NCBI RefSeq assembly: GCF_021646545.1
Contig: NZ_JAKIRP010000026.1
Span: 32,377 to 96,376 of the forward strand
Reading direction: 5' to 3'
Source: Chitinophaga filiformis
GTDB lineage: Bacteria; Bacteroidota; Bacteroidia; Chitinophagales; Chitinophagaceae
DNA length: 64,000 bases
Shown here: positions 27,434-37,148 of the stretch, one piece after another
Numbering within the stretch: the first letter of the stretch is position 1
How the letters are laid out: every line of letters begins with the position of its first letter
Position numbers and translations under genes: made by a program
Notes under the pieces: model-generated
Seen by the model: the letters and a program-made list of their open reading frames with translations, nothing else
What the model was told of the DNA's origin: nothing
Database searches by the model: none

Positions 27434-28690
27434 ATGTCCCAGGTACTAACAAGTGTGAACCCGCTGAACATCCTTGATGCTGCGGTGAAGTTGAAGCCTG
27501 TGGTGAACCGTACACCGCTTACGTATAGCGCTACGCTCTCCCGCAGGTATAATGCAGATGTCTATCTCAAAAGAGAAGACATGCAGATTGTAAGGTCATA
27601 TAAATTGCGCGGTGCATACAACCTGATTAGCAGCCTGGATAAAGAAACGCTGTCAAAAGGCGTAACATGCGCCAGCGCTGGTAACCATGCACAGGGCTTT
27701 GCTTATGCTTGTCGTCAGCTGGATATCAAAGGCGTTTGTTTTATGCCCATCATCACTCCGAAACAGAAAGTGAACCAGGTGAGAATGTTCGGTGGCGATA
27801 ACATCGAAATCAAACTGGTGGGCGATACTTTTGATGATTGTGCAGCCGAAGCACAGGCTTTTACACAGGCGCACAGCATGACTTTTATTCCTCCTTTTGA
27901 TGATCCGAAGATCATCGAAGGACAAGGTACCGTGGCAGTGGAGATCCTGGAAGACCAGGCAAAGATCGATTATGTGTTCGTGCCCATCGGTGGCGGCGGA
28001 CTGGCAGCAGGCCTGGGTACTTATTTCAAAACTTACAGTCCGCAGACGCAGATCATTGGTGTGGAACCTGAAGGTGCTCCATCCATGACACGTGCACTGG
28101 AGGCTGGCAGCCCTGTTACACTCGACGAAATAGAACGTTTCGTAGATGGCGCTGCCGTAAAAAGGGTAGGTGCGCTTACATTCAGCATCTGCAAAGATAT
28201 TCTGAACAAAATGCAACTGGTACCTGAAGGGAAGGTTTGCTCTACTATATTACGTCTGTACAACGAAGACGCTATCGTTGTGGAACCTGCGGGCGCATTG
28301 TCTATAGCAGCGCTTGACTACTACGCGAAAGAAATAGAAGGAAAGAAAGTGGTGTGTGTGGTGAGCGGCAGTAATAACGATATCGATCGTATGCAGGAGA
28401 TCAAGGAACGTTCTCTGTTATACGAAGGATTGAAGCATTATTTCATCATCCGCTTTGTACAACGCCCGGGTGCGCTGAAAGAGTTTGTGAATCATGTGCT
28501 GGGACCTGATGATGATATCACACGTTTTGAATTTATCCAGAAACATAATAAGGAAATGGGCCCTGCACTGATCGGTGTAGAGCTGAAGAGGAGAGAGGAC
28601 TATGATATCCTGCTGGCTAATTTCAGGAAGTATAACATTCACTTCACAGAACTGAATAAAGACGATAACCTTTTTGGTTATCTCGTATAA
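27434..28690 (+). CDS. ilvA: Threonine ammonia-lyase (threonine dehydratase)
   Basis: PLP enzyme making 2-oxobutanoate for isoleucine synthesis. VRSYKLRGAYNLISS near residue 53 carries the PLP lysine; VPIGGGGLAAGLGTY is the phosphate-binding loop. The C-terminal ~85 residues (HYFIIRFVQRPGALKEFVNHVLG) form a single ACT-like regulatory domain, so this is the biosynthetic, probably feedback-inhibited type. 418 residues. Last gene of the ilv unit. Confidence 0.95.
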   Translation: MSQVLTSVNPLNILDAAVKLKPVVNRTPLTYSATLSRRYNADVYLKREDMQIVRSYKLRGAYNLISSLDKETLSKGVTCASAGNHAQGFAYACRQLDIKGVCFMPIITPKQKVNQVRMFGGDNIEIKLVGDTFDDCAAEAQAFTQAHSMTFIPPFDDPKIIEGQGTVAVEILEDQAKIDYVFVPIGGGGLAAGLGTYFKTYSPQTQIIGVEPEGAPSMTRALEAGSPVTLDEIERFVDGAAVKRVGALTFSICKDILNKMQLVPEGKVCSTILRLYNEDAIVVEPAGALSIAALDYYAKEIEGKKVVCVVSGSNNDIDRMQEIKERSLLYEGLKHYFIIRFVQRPGALKEFVNHVLGPDDDITRFEFIQKHNKEMGPALIGVELKRREDYDILLANFRKYNIHFTELNKDDNLFGYLV

Positions 28691-28735
28691 AAGTATTGAT
28701 CTCTCTCATACTGAGGGAGAACGCTACGCTTTTGG

Positions 28736-28776
28736 AAAGGGCATTATGTTTTGGTTATAAAACATGATGCCCTTTC
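28736..28776 (+). terminator. Terminator after ilvA
   Basis: 17-bp stem with one G-U pair, AAAGGGCATTATGTTTT with AAAACATGATGCCCTTT, 6-nt loop, then a short C/T tail. It lies 45 nt after ilvA. Confidence 0.75.
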
Positions 28777-28831
28777 TGCATATATGCGCAATTCCCTTTT
28801 TTATCATAATTTAAAGCCAAAATATGCGAGT

Positions 28832-29785
28832 ATGAGTAATTTTATGCAGGCGGCTATTTTGCCTGAATTTGGGCCGGCCACTGCTTTCAAGATTGAAAAA
28901 GTAGCAATACCACTGCCGGCGGCAGGACAGGTACTTGTGAAAGTAAAGGCAATCGGATTGAACCCTGTTGATTTTAAAACCCGGTCTGGTAAAGGATATG
29001 CATCCTATCAGACATTACCTGCCATCCTCGGATGGGATATAGCAGGAGAAGTAGTAAGTGTAGGAGAAGGCGTAAGTAAATTCTTTATTGGCGACCGTAT
29101 ATTCGGTATGAGTAATTTCCCCAATCCCGGTAACGCATACGCAGAGTATGCTGTAGTGCAGGAAGACGAGTTTGCCATTATTCCGAAAGATATTTCATAT
29201 GAAGTAGCAGCAGGTACTCCACTGGCTGGTCTGACCGCCTGGGAAGCCCTGTTTGATCAGGCAGGTGTAACCTGGGGGCAGAGAGTGCTGGTGCAGGGTG
29301 GAGCCGGTGGTGTAGGACATATTGTTGTACAACTGGCTAAGTGGAAGCGTTGTTTTGTGGCGGCTACCGCATCAGCGGCCAACCATGCTTTTCTAAAGGA
29401 ATTGGGAGTAGATCAGCTGGTTGACTATAAAACACAACGTTTTGAAGATGCAGTAGAGAAGGTAGATGTGGTGATAGATGGTATGGGTGGTGAAACGGCC
29501 CTTCGTTCACTGGAAGTGTTAAATCCGGGAGGAATACTGGTGTCATTGCCAAGCATGTATAAAGACGATCCGGCTGTTATTGCCAGGGCAAAGGAAAAAG
29601 GAGTAGAGGTGAAATGGATGTCTGTAAGGCCTTCCGGAGAGCGGATGGAGCAACTGGCGTCCCTGCTTAGCAATAACCGTCTGAAAGTACAGGTGGATGA
29701 GACTTTCCCGTTGACGGAGATCGTCAGTGCGCACCAGCGGCTGGAAGAAGGGCATGGCAAGGGAAAAATAGTGCTGACAGTGTAG
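28832..29785 (+). CDS. Zinc-independent medium-chain dehydrogenase/reductase (quinone oxidoreductase-like)
   Basis: 317 residues with a GroES-like N-terminal domain (VKVKAIGLNPVDFKTRSGKG; ILGWDIAGEVVSVG) and a Rossmann NAD(P)-binding motif, VQGGAGGVGHIVVQLAK, near residue 150. The Cys and His zinc ligands of true alcohol dehydrogenases are absent, placing it with NADPH:quinone reductase-like enzymes. The ATG at 28832 is chosen because the longer in-frame ORF starts inside the ilvA terminator; an ATG at 28844 is also possible. Substrate unknown. Confidence 0.87.
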   Translation: MSNFMQAAILPEFGPATAFKIEKVAIPLPAAGQVLVKVKAIGLNPVDFKTRSGKGYASYQTLPAILGWDIAGEVVSVGEGVSKFFIGDRIFGMSNFPNPGNAYAEYAVVQEDEFAIIPKDISYEVAAGTPLAGLTAWEALFDQAGVTWGQRVLVQGGAGGVGHIVVQLAKWKRCFVAATASAANHAFLKELGVDQLVDYKTQRFEDAVEKVDVVIDGMGGETALRSLEVLNPGGILVSLPSMYKDDPAVIARAKEKGVEVKWMSVRPSGERMEQLASLLSNNRLKVQVDETFPLTEIVSAHQRLEEGHGKGKIVLTV

Positions 29786-29909
29786 TCAGGACGATAAAGA
29801 GATTGAAATATAATAAATGTCAGCTTGACATCAATAAAAAGAGTACATTTACAATACATTATTCAATTCCGGCGTTTGAAAACGGGCTGATAGCCAAATC
29901 AAAAAGGGT

Positions 29910-31040
29910 ATGCTTAGCTATTGGGAAAAACAGAGCCTTTTACAATACGACTATATCATTGCCGGCAGTGGTATAGTGGGGCTTTCCACAGCTATCAGCC
30001 TGAAAGAAAGACTACCTGCAGCGCGGGTGCTGGTGCTGGAAAGGGATATTTTACCTACGGGCGCCAGTACAAAGAATGCCGGTTTTGCCTGTATAGGGAG
30101 TTTGACTGAGCTGCTGTCGGATTTTAACAACATGCCCCGGGAAGAAGTGCTGAATATCTTACAGATGCGGCGCAATGGTCTGCAGTTATTGCGCCGGCGT
30201 ATCGGGGATGAGGCCATGCAGTACCGGGAAGACGGCAGTTATGAACTGATAGGCATGCAGGAAGAACATGCCCTGGCGCAACTGGACAGTGTGAACAATG
30301 TTTTAAGACCGTTGCTGGGCGGAGATGCCTTTACAATTGCCAGCGATAAAATAGAAGGATTCGGTTTTAACAAGGCTTACGTAAGAGCGCTGATCCGTAA
30401 TAATTATGAAGGCGAACTGCATACCGGCAGAATGATGCGCAGTCTGATAGACATTGCCATCTCACGAGGGGTCGAAATAAAGACCGGTTGCAGCATAAGC
30501 CACCTGGAAGACCTGCAGACGGGCGTGAGGGTCACTGTTCCGACGGCAGGTGGAGAGGAGATCGGTTTTATGGCCAGGAGGGTAGCTGTCTGCACGAATG
30601 CATTTGCCCGGCAATTACTGCCGGAGCTGGATGTGCAGCCTGGCAGAGGACAGGTGTTACTGACAAATGTAATTCCCGGTCTGCCCTTCAAGGGCGTCTT
30701 TCACATGGAGGAAGGGTATTATTACTTCCGCGAACTGGATGGAAGAGTGCTGTTTGGCGGGGGGCGTAATCTTGACTTTGAAAAAGAAACCACAACAAGC
30801 TTTGATCTTAATCCGGAGATACAACAGCAATTGGAAAACCGGTTGCACAATATTATCTTACCAGGACAATCCTTTATGATCACAGACCGTTGGACCGGTA
30901 TCATGGCTTTTGGTCGGACCCGCCAGCCACTGATCCGTTACCATACACACAACATCGTGCTCGGCGTCCGTATGGGCGGTATGGGCGTTGCAATAGGATC
31001 CACTGTAGGAGAACAACTCTCCGCATTCCTTACTGAATAA
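29910..31040 (+). CDS. FAD-dependent oxidoreductase of the DAO (glycine/D-amino acid oxidase) family
   Basis: 376 residues. The dinucleotide-binding motif DYIIAGSGIVGLSTAISL at residues ~13-30 binds FAD, followed by VLVLERD (ribose-binding acid) and GASTKNAGFACIGS, typical of DAO-like oxidases that act on secondary or primary amines. The C-terminus has the second FAD contact RMGGMGVAIGSTVGEQL. The physiological substrate cannot be told from sequence. It stands alone between the dehydrogenase and the xylose genes. Confidence 0.85.
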   Translation: MLSYWEKQSLLQYDYIIAGSGIVGLSTAISLKERLPAARVLVLERDILPTGASTKNAGFACIGSLTELLSDFNNMPREEVLNILQMRRNGLQLLRRRIGDEAMQYREDGSYELIGMQEEHALAQLDSVNNVLRPLLGGDAFTIASDKIEGFGFNKAYVRALIRNNYEGELHTGRMMRSLIDIAISRGVEIKTGCSISHLEDLQTGVRVTVPTAGGEEIGFMARRVAVCTNAFARQLLPELDVQPGRGQVLLTNVIPGLPFKGVFHMEEGYYYFRELDGRVLFGGGRNLDFEKETTTSFDLNPEIQQQLENRLHNIILPGQSFMITDRWTGIMAFGRTRQPLIRYHTHNIVLGVRMGGMGVAIGSTVGEQLSAFLTE

Positions 31041-31083
31041 ACAATGAAAAACAGAAAATATGTCCAACACGTAGTGAAAAATT

Positions 31084-31106
31084 TTAAACGTAAATTTTAC
31101 GTTTAA
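31084..31106. promoter_or_regulatory. Perfect inverted repeat, probable operator of the xylose operon
   Basis: Arms TTAAACGTAAA (31084-31094) and TTTACGTTTAA (31096-31106) are exact reverse complements around a single T. It lies 50 nt before the symporter ATG, just upstream of a -7-like TATATTG at 31119-31125, so a bound repressor would cover the -33 region. The cognate regulator is not in the window; a sugar-responsive regulator is inferred. Confidence 0.6.
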
Positions 31107-31156
31107 TAAAAATGTTGCTATATTGATTCCTAATTTATTTATTACCACGTTTTTTT

Positions 31157-32863
31157 ATGCAAAAGAGCTTACAATTCCTCGATTATGTTGTTTTCTTAGT
31201 GTATTTCGTGATTGTTGCCGGCTACGGTCTCTATATCTACAAAAAGAAAAAACGGCAAACGACTGATTCCAAAGATTTCTTCCTGGCGGAAGGTTCCCTT
31301 ACCTGGTGGGCTATCGGCGCCTCTCTGATCGCATCCAATATATCTGCGGAGCAGTTTATCGGGATGGCAGGCTCCGGGTTCAATATTGGTCTGGCTATCT
31401 CCACTTACGAGTGGATGGCGGCTGCGACCCTCATTATTGTGGCGGTGTTCTTCCTGCCCATCTATCTGAAGAATAAGATCTATACCATGCCGCAGTTCCT
31501 GCTGACAAGGTATAATAAAACAGTAAGCACCATTATGGCTGTTTTCTGGCTCCTGCTATACGTGGTAGTGAACCTGACTTCCATCCTGTACCTGGGTGCA
31601 CTGGCGGTGAATACCATTTCAGGCATTAACTTCTATGTATGTATGAGCCTTATTGCGTTATTCGCCATCTTTATTACCCTGGGTGGTATGAAGGTGATCG
31701 GTTATACAGACGTAATCCAGGTGTTCTTCCTGATACTGGGTGGTCTGGTAACTACTTACCTGGCATTAAGCCTCGTATCTGAACACTTTGGTGAAACAGG
31801 TGTGCTGAAAGGCTTCTCTCTGATGACGCAGCATGCCAGTGACCATTTCCATATGATCCTGAAAAAGGATAACCCCCATTATCTCGATTTGCCCGGCCTC
31901 ACGGTACTGGTAGGTGGTATGTGGATCGTGAACCTGAACTACTGGGGTTGTAACCAATATATTACACAGCGCGCACTGGGAGCTGATCTCAAGACTGCAC
32001 GCAGTGGTCTGCTCTTCGCAGGTTTCCTGAAACTGCTGATGCCTGTGATCGTGGTTTTGCCTGGTATCGCAGCTTATGTACTGCACTCACAGGGTATGTT
32101 CCAGGAGGAAATGATAAAAGCAGGTGAACTGAATCCTGATAACGCTTATCCGGTGCTGATGAACCTTCTGCCTGCAGGTATGAAAGGGCTGGCATTCGCC
32201 GCGCTGACTGCAGCAGTAGTAGCTTCTCTGGCAGGTAAAGCGAATAGTATCTCTACTATCTTCTCTCTGGATATTTACAAAGAGATCTTCGATAGAAACG
32301 CAGATGAAAAGAAGATTGTAAATGTTGGCCGCGTTGTGGTAGTAGTTTCCATGATCCTGGCTATCATTATCTCTCCGTTCCTGGGTATCGATAAAAAAGG
32401 CGGTTTCCAGTTCATTCAGGAATACACCGGCTTCGTGTCGCCGGGTATCTTCGCTATGTTCATACTGGGCTTCTTCTGGAAGAAGACCACGGCCAATGCA
32501 GCACTGTTTGCAATGATCGGTGGTTTTGCGATGTCTATCTTCCTGAAGTTCCTGCCATTGTGGATGGATCTTTCCTTCCTGTACGACATAGGTTGGGCTG
32601 TACCAAATGCAGAAGGTGTGTATGAAATTCCGTTCCTCGATCGTATGGGTATCGTATTCGGTGTGTGTGTGATAGGTATGATCCTTATCTCATTACTGGC
32701 ACCAGCTCCTGAAAGATCACTGGCTACTGCAAGCGGCGATCTGAAGACCGGATCTCATGCACTGGAAGTGGATTCTTCCATGTTCAAACCTTCAGTAGGC
32801 TTCACCGTTATTGCATTGATCATCTGCGGAATTCTGACTGCGCTGTATACTATATTCTGGTAA
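31157..32863 (+). CDS. Sodium/solute symporter (SSS family), probable Na+/xylose transporter
   Basis: 568 residues with about 14 hydrophobic segments and the SSS-family sequence FFLAEGSLTWWAIGASLIASNISAEQFIGM (only its parts are quoted as key: AEGSLTWW, SNISAEQFIG). A second signature, GLAFAALTAAVVASLAGK, lies near residue 355. The family includes the Na+/glucose and Vibrio Na+/galactose symporters. Position upstream of xylB and xylA on the same strand makes xylose the likely substrate, by inference. A dispersed repeat lies between it and xylB. Confidence 0.88.
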   Translation: MQKSLQFLDYVVFLVYFVIVAGYGLYIYKKKKRQTTDSKDFFLAEGSLTWWAIGASLIASNISAEQFIGMAGSGFNIGLAISTYEWMAAATLIIVAVFFLPIYLKNKIYTMPQFLLTRYNKTVSTIMAVFWLLLYVVVNLTSILYLGALAVNTISGINFYVCMSLIALFAIFITLGGMKVIGYTDVIQVFFLILGGLVTTYLALSLVSEHFGETGVLKGFSLMTQHASDHFHMILKKDNPHYLDLPGLTVLVGGMWIVNLNYWGCNQYITQRALGADLKTARSGLLFAGFLKLLMPVIVVLPGIAAYVLHSQGMFQEEMIKAGELNPDNAYPVLMNLLPAGMKGLAFAALTAAVVASLAGKANSISTIFSLDIYKEIFDRNADEKKIVNVGRVVVVVSMILAIIISPFLGIDKKGGFQFIQEYTGFVSPGIFAMFILGFFWKKTTANAALFAMIGGFAMSIFLKFLPLWMDLSFLYDIGWAVPNAEGVYEIPFLDRMGIVFGVCVIGMILISLLAPAPERSLATASGDLKTGSHALEVDSSMFKPSVGFTVIALIICGILTALYTIFW

Positions 32864-32885
32864 TAGCACAAAGATAAATCCGTTA

Positions 32886-32945
32886 AACAGCTCCGTACGA
32901 GCAACGTGTTTGTAAGCCGGGATGACAACCCGGGAACAAACAACG
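32886..32945. repeat. Dispersed intergenic repeat, copy A
   Basis: Reads CTCCGTACGAGC, then GTGTTTGTA, then CCGGGATGACAACCCGGG and ACAAA. The same ordered words recur at 48536-48640, so this looks like a degenerate copy of an interspersed repeat able to fold into two small hairpins inside the xylose operon. Confidence 0.5.
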
Positions 32946-32969
32946 CAAATAAATTAACCATTAGGCTAT

Positions 32970-34451
32970 ATGAAATATACGATAGGATATGATATCGGTT
33001 CCTCCTCGGTGAAAGCGGCATTGCTGGATGTAGAAACGGGGAAATGCCTGGCTACGGCCATCAGTCCTGCACAGGAAATGCCAATGCATGCCCCTGTAGC
33101 AGGGTGGGCAGAACAGGATCCCGAAATGTGGTGGCAGGAGGTACAGAACGCTACAAAAAAATTACAGCAACAGCATCCTTTTGACGGGAATGCTGTTGCC
33201 GGTATCGGTATTGCCTACCAGATGCATGGATTGGTATGTGTGGACAAAGACCAGCAGGTACTTCGCCCTTCTATTATCTGGTGTGACAGCCGGGCAGTGG
33301 AAATAGGCAATGAGGCCTTTACTGCACTGGGGCAGAACTGGTCGCTGCAGTACCTGCTCAATTCCCCCGGTAACTTTACGGCTTCCAAGCTACGCTGGGT
33401 ACAGCAGTATGAACCGGAGATCTACAAGCGCATACACAAGATCATGCTGCCGGGCGATTTTATCGCCATGCGCCTGACCGGTGTAGCTGCAACTACTATT
33501 TCGGGTCTTTCGGAAGGTATCTTCTGGGACTTCAGTGGCCGGCAGGTATCTCCGGTATTGCTAAAGCATTACAATATTGATGAAAGCCTGCTGTCGGATG
33601 TGGTACCTACCTTCGGTTTGCAGGGCAAGGTTACTGAGAAGGCAGCTGGGCTGTTAGGCATTGCTGCAGGTACACCTGTAACTTATCGTGCAGGCGATCA
33701 GCCGAACAATGCTTTCTCGCTCAACGTGCTGAAGCCGGGTGAAGCTGCTACTACAGCAGGTACTTCCGGTGTTGTATATGCGGTACACGATCATATCGCT
33801 TTTGACCAGGAAAGCCGTGTGAATACTTTCGTACATGTCAACGACAGGCCGGATGCCCACCGCAACGGGGTGCTGATGTGTCTTAACGGTACAGGTATTC
33901 TCAACAGCTGGTTAAGGCAGGTAACCGGTAAGCTTGACTACAGCGAAATGAATACACTGGCTGCCCAGGCGCCCGCAGGCGCCCGTGGTCTGCAGATCTA
34001 TCCTTTTGGTAACGGAGCGGAACGTATCCTTGCCAATAAGGAAACAGGGGCTGTATTCAATGGACTGAACTTTAATATTCACGGCCGTGAGCACCTGCTT
34101 CGCGCGGCACAGGAAGGAATTGTATTTGCCCTGAAATACGGTATGGACATCATGACCGATATGGGGCTCCAAATTCATCGGGTAAGGGCAGGACAGGCCA
34201 ATATGTTCCTCAGTCCTCTTTTCCGTGAAGTATTTGCCAATACGGCCAATGTGGTGATCGAGTTATATAATACAGACGGTGCCCAGGGAGCTGCCAGGGC
34301 CGCCGGTATAGGAGCTGGCCTGTACAATGAAAAGGAAGCTTTCCGCGGTATGGAATGTCTTGCTACCATAGAGCCGGATGCTACGCTTCAGCAACAATAT
34401 GCCAGCATCTACAGCCAGTGGCTGGAAGGATTACAGCACGTTATTAAGTAG
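32970..34451 (+). CDS. xylB: Xylulokinase
   Basis: FGGY-family kinase phosphorylating D-xylulose. The N-terminal YTIGYDIGSSSVKAALLD is the phosphate-1 motif; QMHGLVCVD near residue 87 is typical of xylulokinases; TTAGTSGVVYAVHDH and LNGTGILNSWL are in the ATP-binding half. 493 residues, normal length. Lies between the symporter and xylA. Confidence 0.94.
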   Translation: MKYTIGYDIGSSSVKAALLDVETGKCLATAISPAQEMPMHAPVAGWAEQDPEMWWQEVQNATKKLQQQHPFDGNAVAGIGIAYQMHGLVCVDKDQQVLRPSIIWCDSRAVEIGNEAFTALGQNWSLQYLLNSPGNFTASKLRWVQQYEPEIYKRIHKIMLPGDFIAMRLTGVAATTISGLSEGIFWDFSGRQVSPVLLKHYNIDESLLSDVVPTFGLQGKVTEKAAGLLGIAAGTPVTYRAGDQPNNAFSLNVLKPGEAATTAGTSGVVYAVHDHIAFDQESRVNTFVHVNDRPDAHRNGVLMCLNGTGILNSWLRQVTGKLDYSEMNTLAAQAPAGARGLQIYPFGNGAERILANKETGAVFNGLNFNIHGREHLLRAAQEGIVFALKYGMDIMTDMGLQIHRVRAGQANMFLSPLFREVFANTANVVIELYNTDGAQGAARAAGIGAGLYNEKEAFRGMECLATIEPDATLQQQYASIYSQWLEGLQHVIK

Positions 34452-34513
34452 CTGCATCATACATAGCAGTTACACACAAATACACACGTTTTGGATTCAA
34501 AAAAAGAAAGAAA

Positions 34514-35842
34514 ATGAGTATCACTTTAGGGAATCAGGAGTACTTCAAAGGCATAGGTAAAATAGCCTACGAAGGTCCTCAGTCAACGAACCCATTTGCT
34601 TACAAATGGTATGACGAGAACAGAAAGATCGGTGGTCAGACCATGAAGGAACTGTTCCGTTTTGCAGTGTCCTACTGGCACACCTTCTGCGGAACCGGCG
34701 GAGATCCGTTCGGTCCAGGCACCAAAGCTTTTCCCTGGTTAACTGCTACTGATGCAGTACAGAGCGCAAAAGACAAAATGGATGCAGCTTTCGAATTCAT
34801 TACTAAACTGGGCGTACCTTACTACTGCTTCCACGACGTGGACCTGGTAGACGAAGGTGCAACCATCAGTGAATATGAAAGCCGTATGCAGAAGATCGTG
34901 GATTATGCAAAGGAAAAACAGAAAGCCAGCGGTGTGAAACTGCTGTGGGGTACTGCCAATGTATTCAGCAATCCGCGTTACATGAACGGAGCTTCCACCA
35001 ATCCTGACTTTGCGGTACTGGCTTATGCAGGTACGCAGGTAAAGAATTCTTTGGATGCTACCATTGCACTGGGGGGGGAAAACTACGTATTCTGGGGCGG
35101 TCGTGAGGGATATATGACCCTGCTGAATACGAACATGAAGCGCGAACAGGAACACCTGGCCCGCTTCCTGACAGTGGCTAAAGACTATGCACGCAAACAG
35201 GGCTTTAAAGGTACGTTCTTCATTGAGCCAAAACCTTGTGAGCCTACAAAACACCAGTACGATTACGATGCAGCAACTGTAATTGGTTTCCTGCGTCACT
35301 ACGGACTGGATAAAGACTTTAAACTGAACCTGGAAGTAAACCACGCTACACTGGCAGGTCATACATTCCAGCACGAATTGCAGGTAGCTGCAGATGCAGG
35401 TATGCTGGGCAGCATTGACGCTAACCGCGGTGATGCGCAGAACGGTTGGGATACCGACCAGTTCCCGATGAACCTGAATGACATGGTTGAATTCATGCTG
35501 GTGATCCTGGAAGCCGGTGGTTTCAGCGGTGGTGGTGTGAACTTCGATGCGAAATCACGCCGTAACTCTACCGATCTGGAAGACATCTTCCATGCGCATA
35601 TCGGTGGTATTGATTCCTTCGCCCGCGCTGCTGTCATTGCAGAAAAAGTACTGGAACAATCTCCGTATAAGCAATTCCGTAAAGACCGTTACGCTTCCTT
35701 CGACAGCGGTAAGGGTAAGGAATTCGAAGATGGCAAACTGACCCTGGAAGACCTGCGCAACTTCGCTATCAGCAATGGTGAGCCTAAGTTGATCAGCGGT
35801 AAACAGGAGTGGCTGGAAAATATCATCAACCAGTACATCTGA
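34514..35842 (+). CDS. xylA: Xylose isomerase
   Basis: Converts D-xylose to D-xylulose with two divalent metals. 442 residues, the long (class II) form. YYCFHDVDLVDEG near residue 100 holds the catalytic His-Asp, YVFWGGREGYMTLLNT near 190 and FFIEPKPCEPTKHQYDYD near 240 hold metal ligands and the catalytic Lys; NLEVNHATLAGHTFQHE follows. Ends at a strong terminator. Confidence 0.97.
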   Translation: MSITLGNQEYFKGIGKIAYEGPQSTNPFAYKWYDENRKIGGQTMKELFRFAVSYWHTFCGTGGDPFGPGTKAFPWLTATDAVQSAKDKMDAAFEFITKLGVPYYCFHDVDLVDEGATISEYESRMQKIVDYAKEKQKASGVKLLWGTANVFSNPRYMNGASTNPDFAVLAYAGTQVKNSLDATIALGGENYVFWGGREGYMTLLNTNMKREQEHLARFLTVAKDYARKQGFKGTFFIEPKPCEPTKHQYDYDAATVIGFLRHYGLDKDFKLNLEVNHATLAGHTFQHELQVAADAGMLGSIDANRGDAQNGWDTDQFPMNLNDMVEFMLVILEAGGFSGGGVNFDAKSRRNSTDLEDIFHAHIGGIDSFARAAVIAEKVLEQSPYKQFRKDRYASFDSGKGKEFEDGKLTLEDLRNFAISNGEPKLISGKQEWLENIINQYI

Positions 35843-35873
35843 TCCCGACTTATTTGTTGAATGGAATATAAAG

Positions 35874-35910
35874 AAGCTGTCCCGTCGCTGGCGGGGCAGC
35901 TTTCTTTTTT
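35874..35910 (+). terminator. Terminator after xylA
   Basis: AAGCTGTCCCG pairs with CGGGGCAGCTT (one G-U pair) around a 7-nt loop, followed by TCTTTTTT. Confidence 0.88.
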
Positions 35911-35943
35911 GTGTAACTTGCCATATCAACTAAACTGACCGCT

Positions 35944-36894
35944 ATGTTTTCCACATATACCTTTCACCAGGACGGTTTCGATATTGTTGCACTGAAAGAT
36001 GATGATAATGGCACGCAGGTAGAGATCATTCCTGCGCACGGCGCTATGTTGCATGCTTTCCGCATACCATATAAAGAAACACAGCTGAATATTATTGATA
36101 ACTACGCCAGCCTGGAGGATTACCGGGCTAATATGGCAACGTATTTCAAGAGCGCTAAACTCAGTCCTTTTGCCTGTCGCATACCTGGCGGTACATATGA
36201 ATGGGAGGGAAAACAATACAAGATTAAGAAAGCCATTGCACCGGGTAGCCATATTCACGGATTACTCTATGACGTGGCGTTTACGGTGGAAGATATACAT
36301 GCGGATGAAAAATCGGCAACAGTGACATTGCGTTATCGGTATAACGGAGCTGACGAGGGATATCCTTTCCCGTATGATTGTGAAGTGCAGTATAGCCTGC
36401 AGCCCGGGTCACGTCTTCAGTTGACCACTACGATCGTGAACCGTTCTGCATCATCCATTCCCGTGATGGACGGATGGCATCCTTACTTCACAACAGGCAC
36501 GCCTATAGACGATATGGAACTGCAGTTTGCCTCGGAACAAATAGTGGAATTTAATGCGCAGCTCGTACCCACCGGTAAGATACTGCCCTACGACAGGTTT
36601 CTGGAATCTTCTCCTCTCGAGGGAATTCCCCTGGACAATTCTTTCCTGCTGAACTTTAATCAGCATGCATCAACATGTACCTTGAGAGACCCAAAAAAGC
36701 ATATTGCCATCACATTTTATCCAGATAGCAGTTATCCTGTTCTCCAGATCTATACTCCGCCGCACCGCAACAGTATTGCGATTGAGAATCTGACCGGGGC
36801 GCCCAATGCCTTCAATAATGGAATGAGTCTGGTGTCACTTTCCGCCGGCGAAAGTAAGGTTTTCAGCACCGCCATTTCGGCGGTTAGCTGGTAA
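35944..36894 (+). CDS. Aldose 1-epimerase (mutarotase) family protein
   Basis: 316 residues. LSPFACRIPGGTYEWEGK and GSHIHGLLYDVAF near residue 105 match the galactose mutarotase fold, with the catalytic His in SHIHG; MDGWHPYF near 175 and the C-terminal LQIYTPPHRNSIAIENLTG hold further family residues, the last including the catalytic Glu. Directly downstream of xylA but after a terminator, so it may have separate transcription. A role in interconverting xylose anomers is plausible. Confidence 0.88.
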   Translation: MFSTYTFHQDGFDIVALKDDDNGTQVEIIPAHGAMLHAFRIPYKETQLNIIDNYASLEDYRANMATYFKSAKLSPFACRIPGGTYEWEGKQYKIKKAIAPGSHIHGLLYDVAFTVEDIHADEKSATVTLRYRYNGADEGYPFPYDCEVQYSLQPGSRLQLTTTIVNRSASSIPVMDGWHPYFTTGTPIDDMELQFASEQIVEFNAQLVPTGKILPYDRFLESSPLEGIPLDNSFLLNFNQHASTCTLRDPKKHIAITFYPDSSYPVLQIYTPPHRNSIAIENLTGAPNAFNNGMSLVSLSAGESKVFSTAISAVSW

Positions 36895-36961
36895 CAATCT
36901 GGCATCCCTTGGCATAGTCTTTGGAACTTTACCAGTATTGTTCACCCAAAAAAGATATGTT

Positions 36962-37147
36962 ATGGATACTTTAGAAATCAAGGGAAAATGGAATGAGGTG
37001 AAGGGGAAGATCAAGCAACAATATGCGGAACTTACAGACGATGATCTTTTGTATGAAGAGGGACAGGAAGACCGTTTAATAGGTAACCTCCAGCAGAAAT
37101 TAGGTAAGACACGTGACGAAGTTATTAAAATCTTAAAATCTGCGTAA
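36962..37147 (+). CDS. CsbD-family stress protein
   Basis: 61 residues with the CsbD signature EIKGKWNEVKGKIKQQYAELTDDD near the start (positions ~4-27), followed by a Lys/Glu-rich helix. CsbD-like proteins are small, abundant and induced by general stress in many bacteria; no biochemical role is settled. The ATG at 36962 is preferred to the upstream in-frame start because it places the domain at the N-terminus. It is followed after 1 nt by a small membrane protein gene. Confidence 0.88.
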   Translation: MDTLEIKGKWNEVKGKIKQQYAELTDDDLLYEEGQEDRLIGNLQQKLGKTRDEVIKILKSA

Positions 37148-37148
37148 C

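Noticed and set aside
31157..36894. SusC/SusD-type polysaccharide utilisation locus around the xylose and GH20/GH29 genes
   Set aside because: No TonB-dependent receptor or SusD-like gene is present near either cluster in this window.
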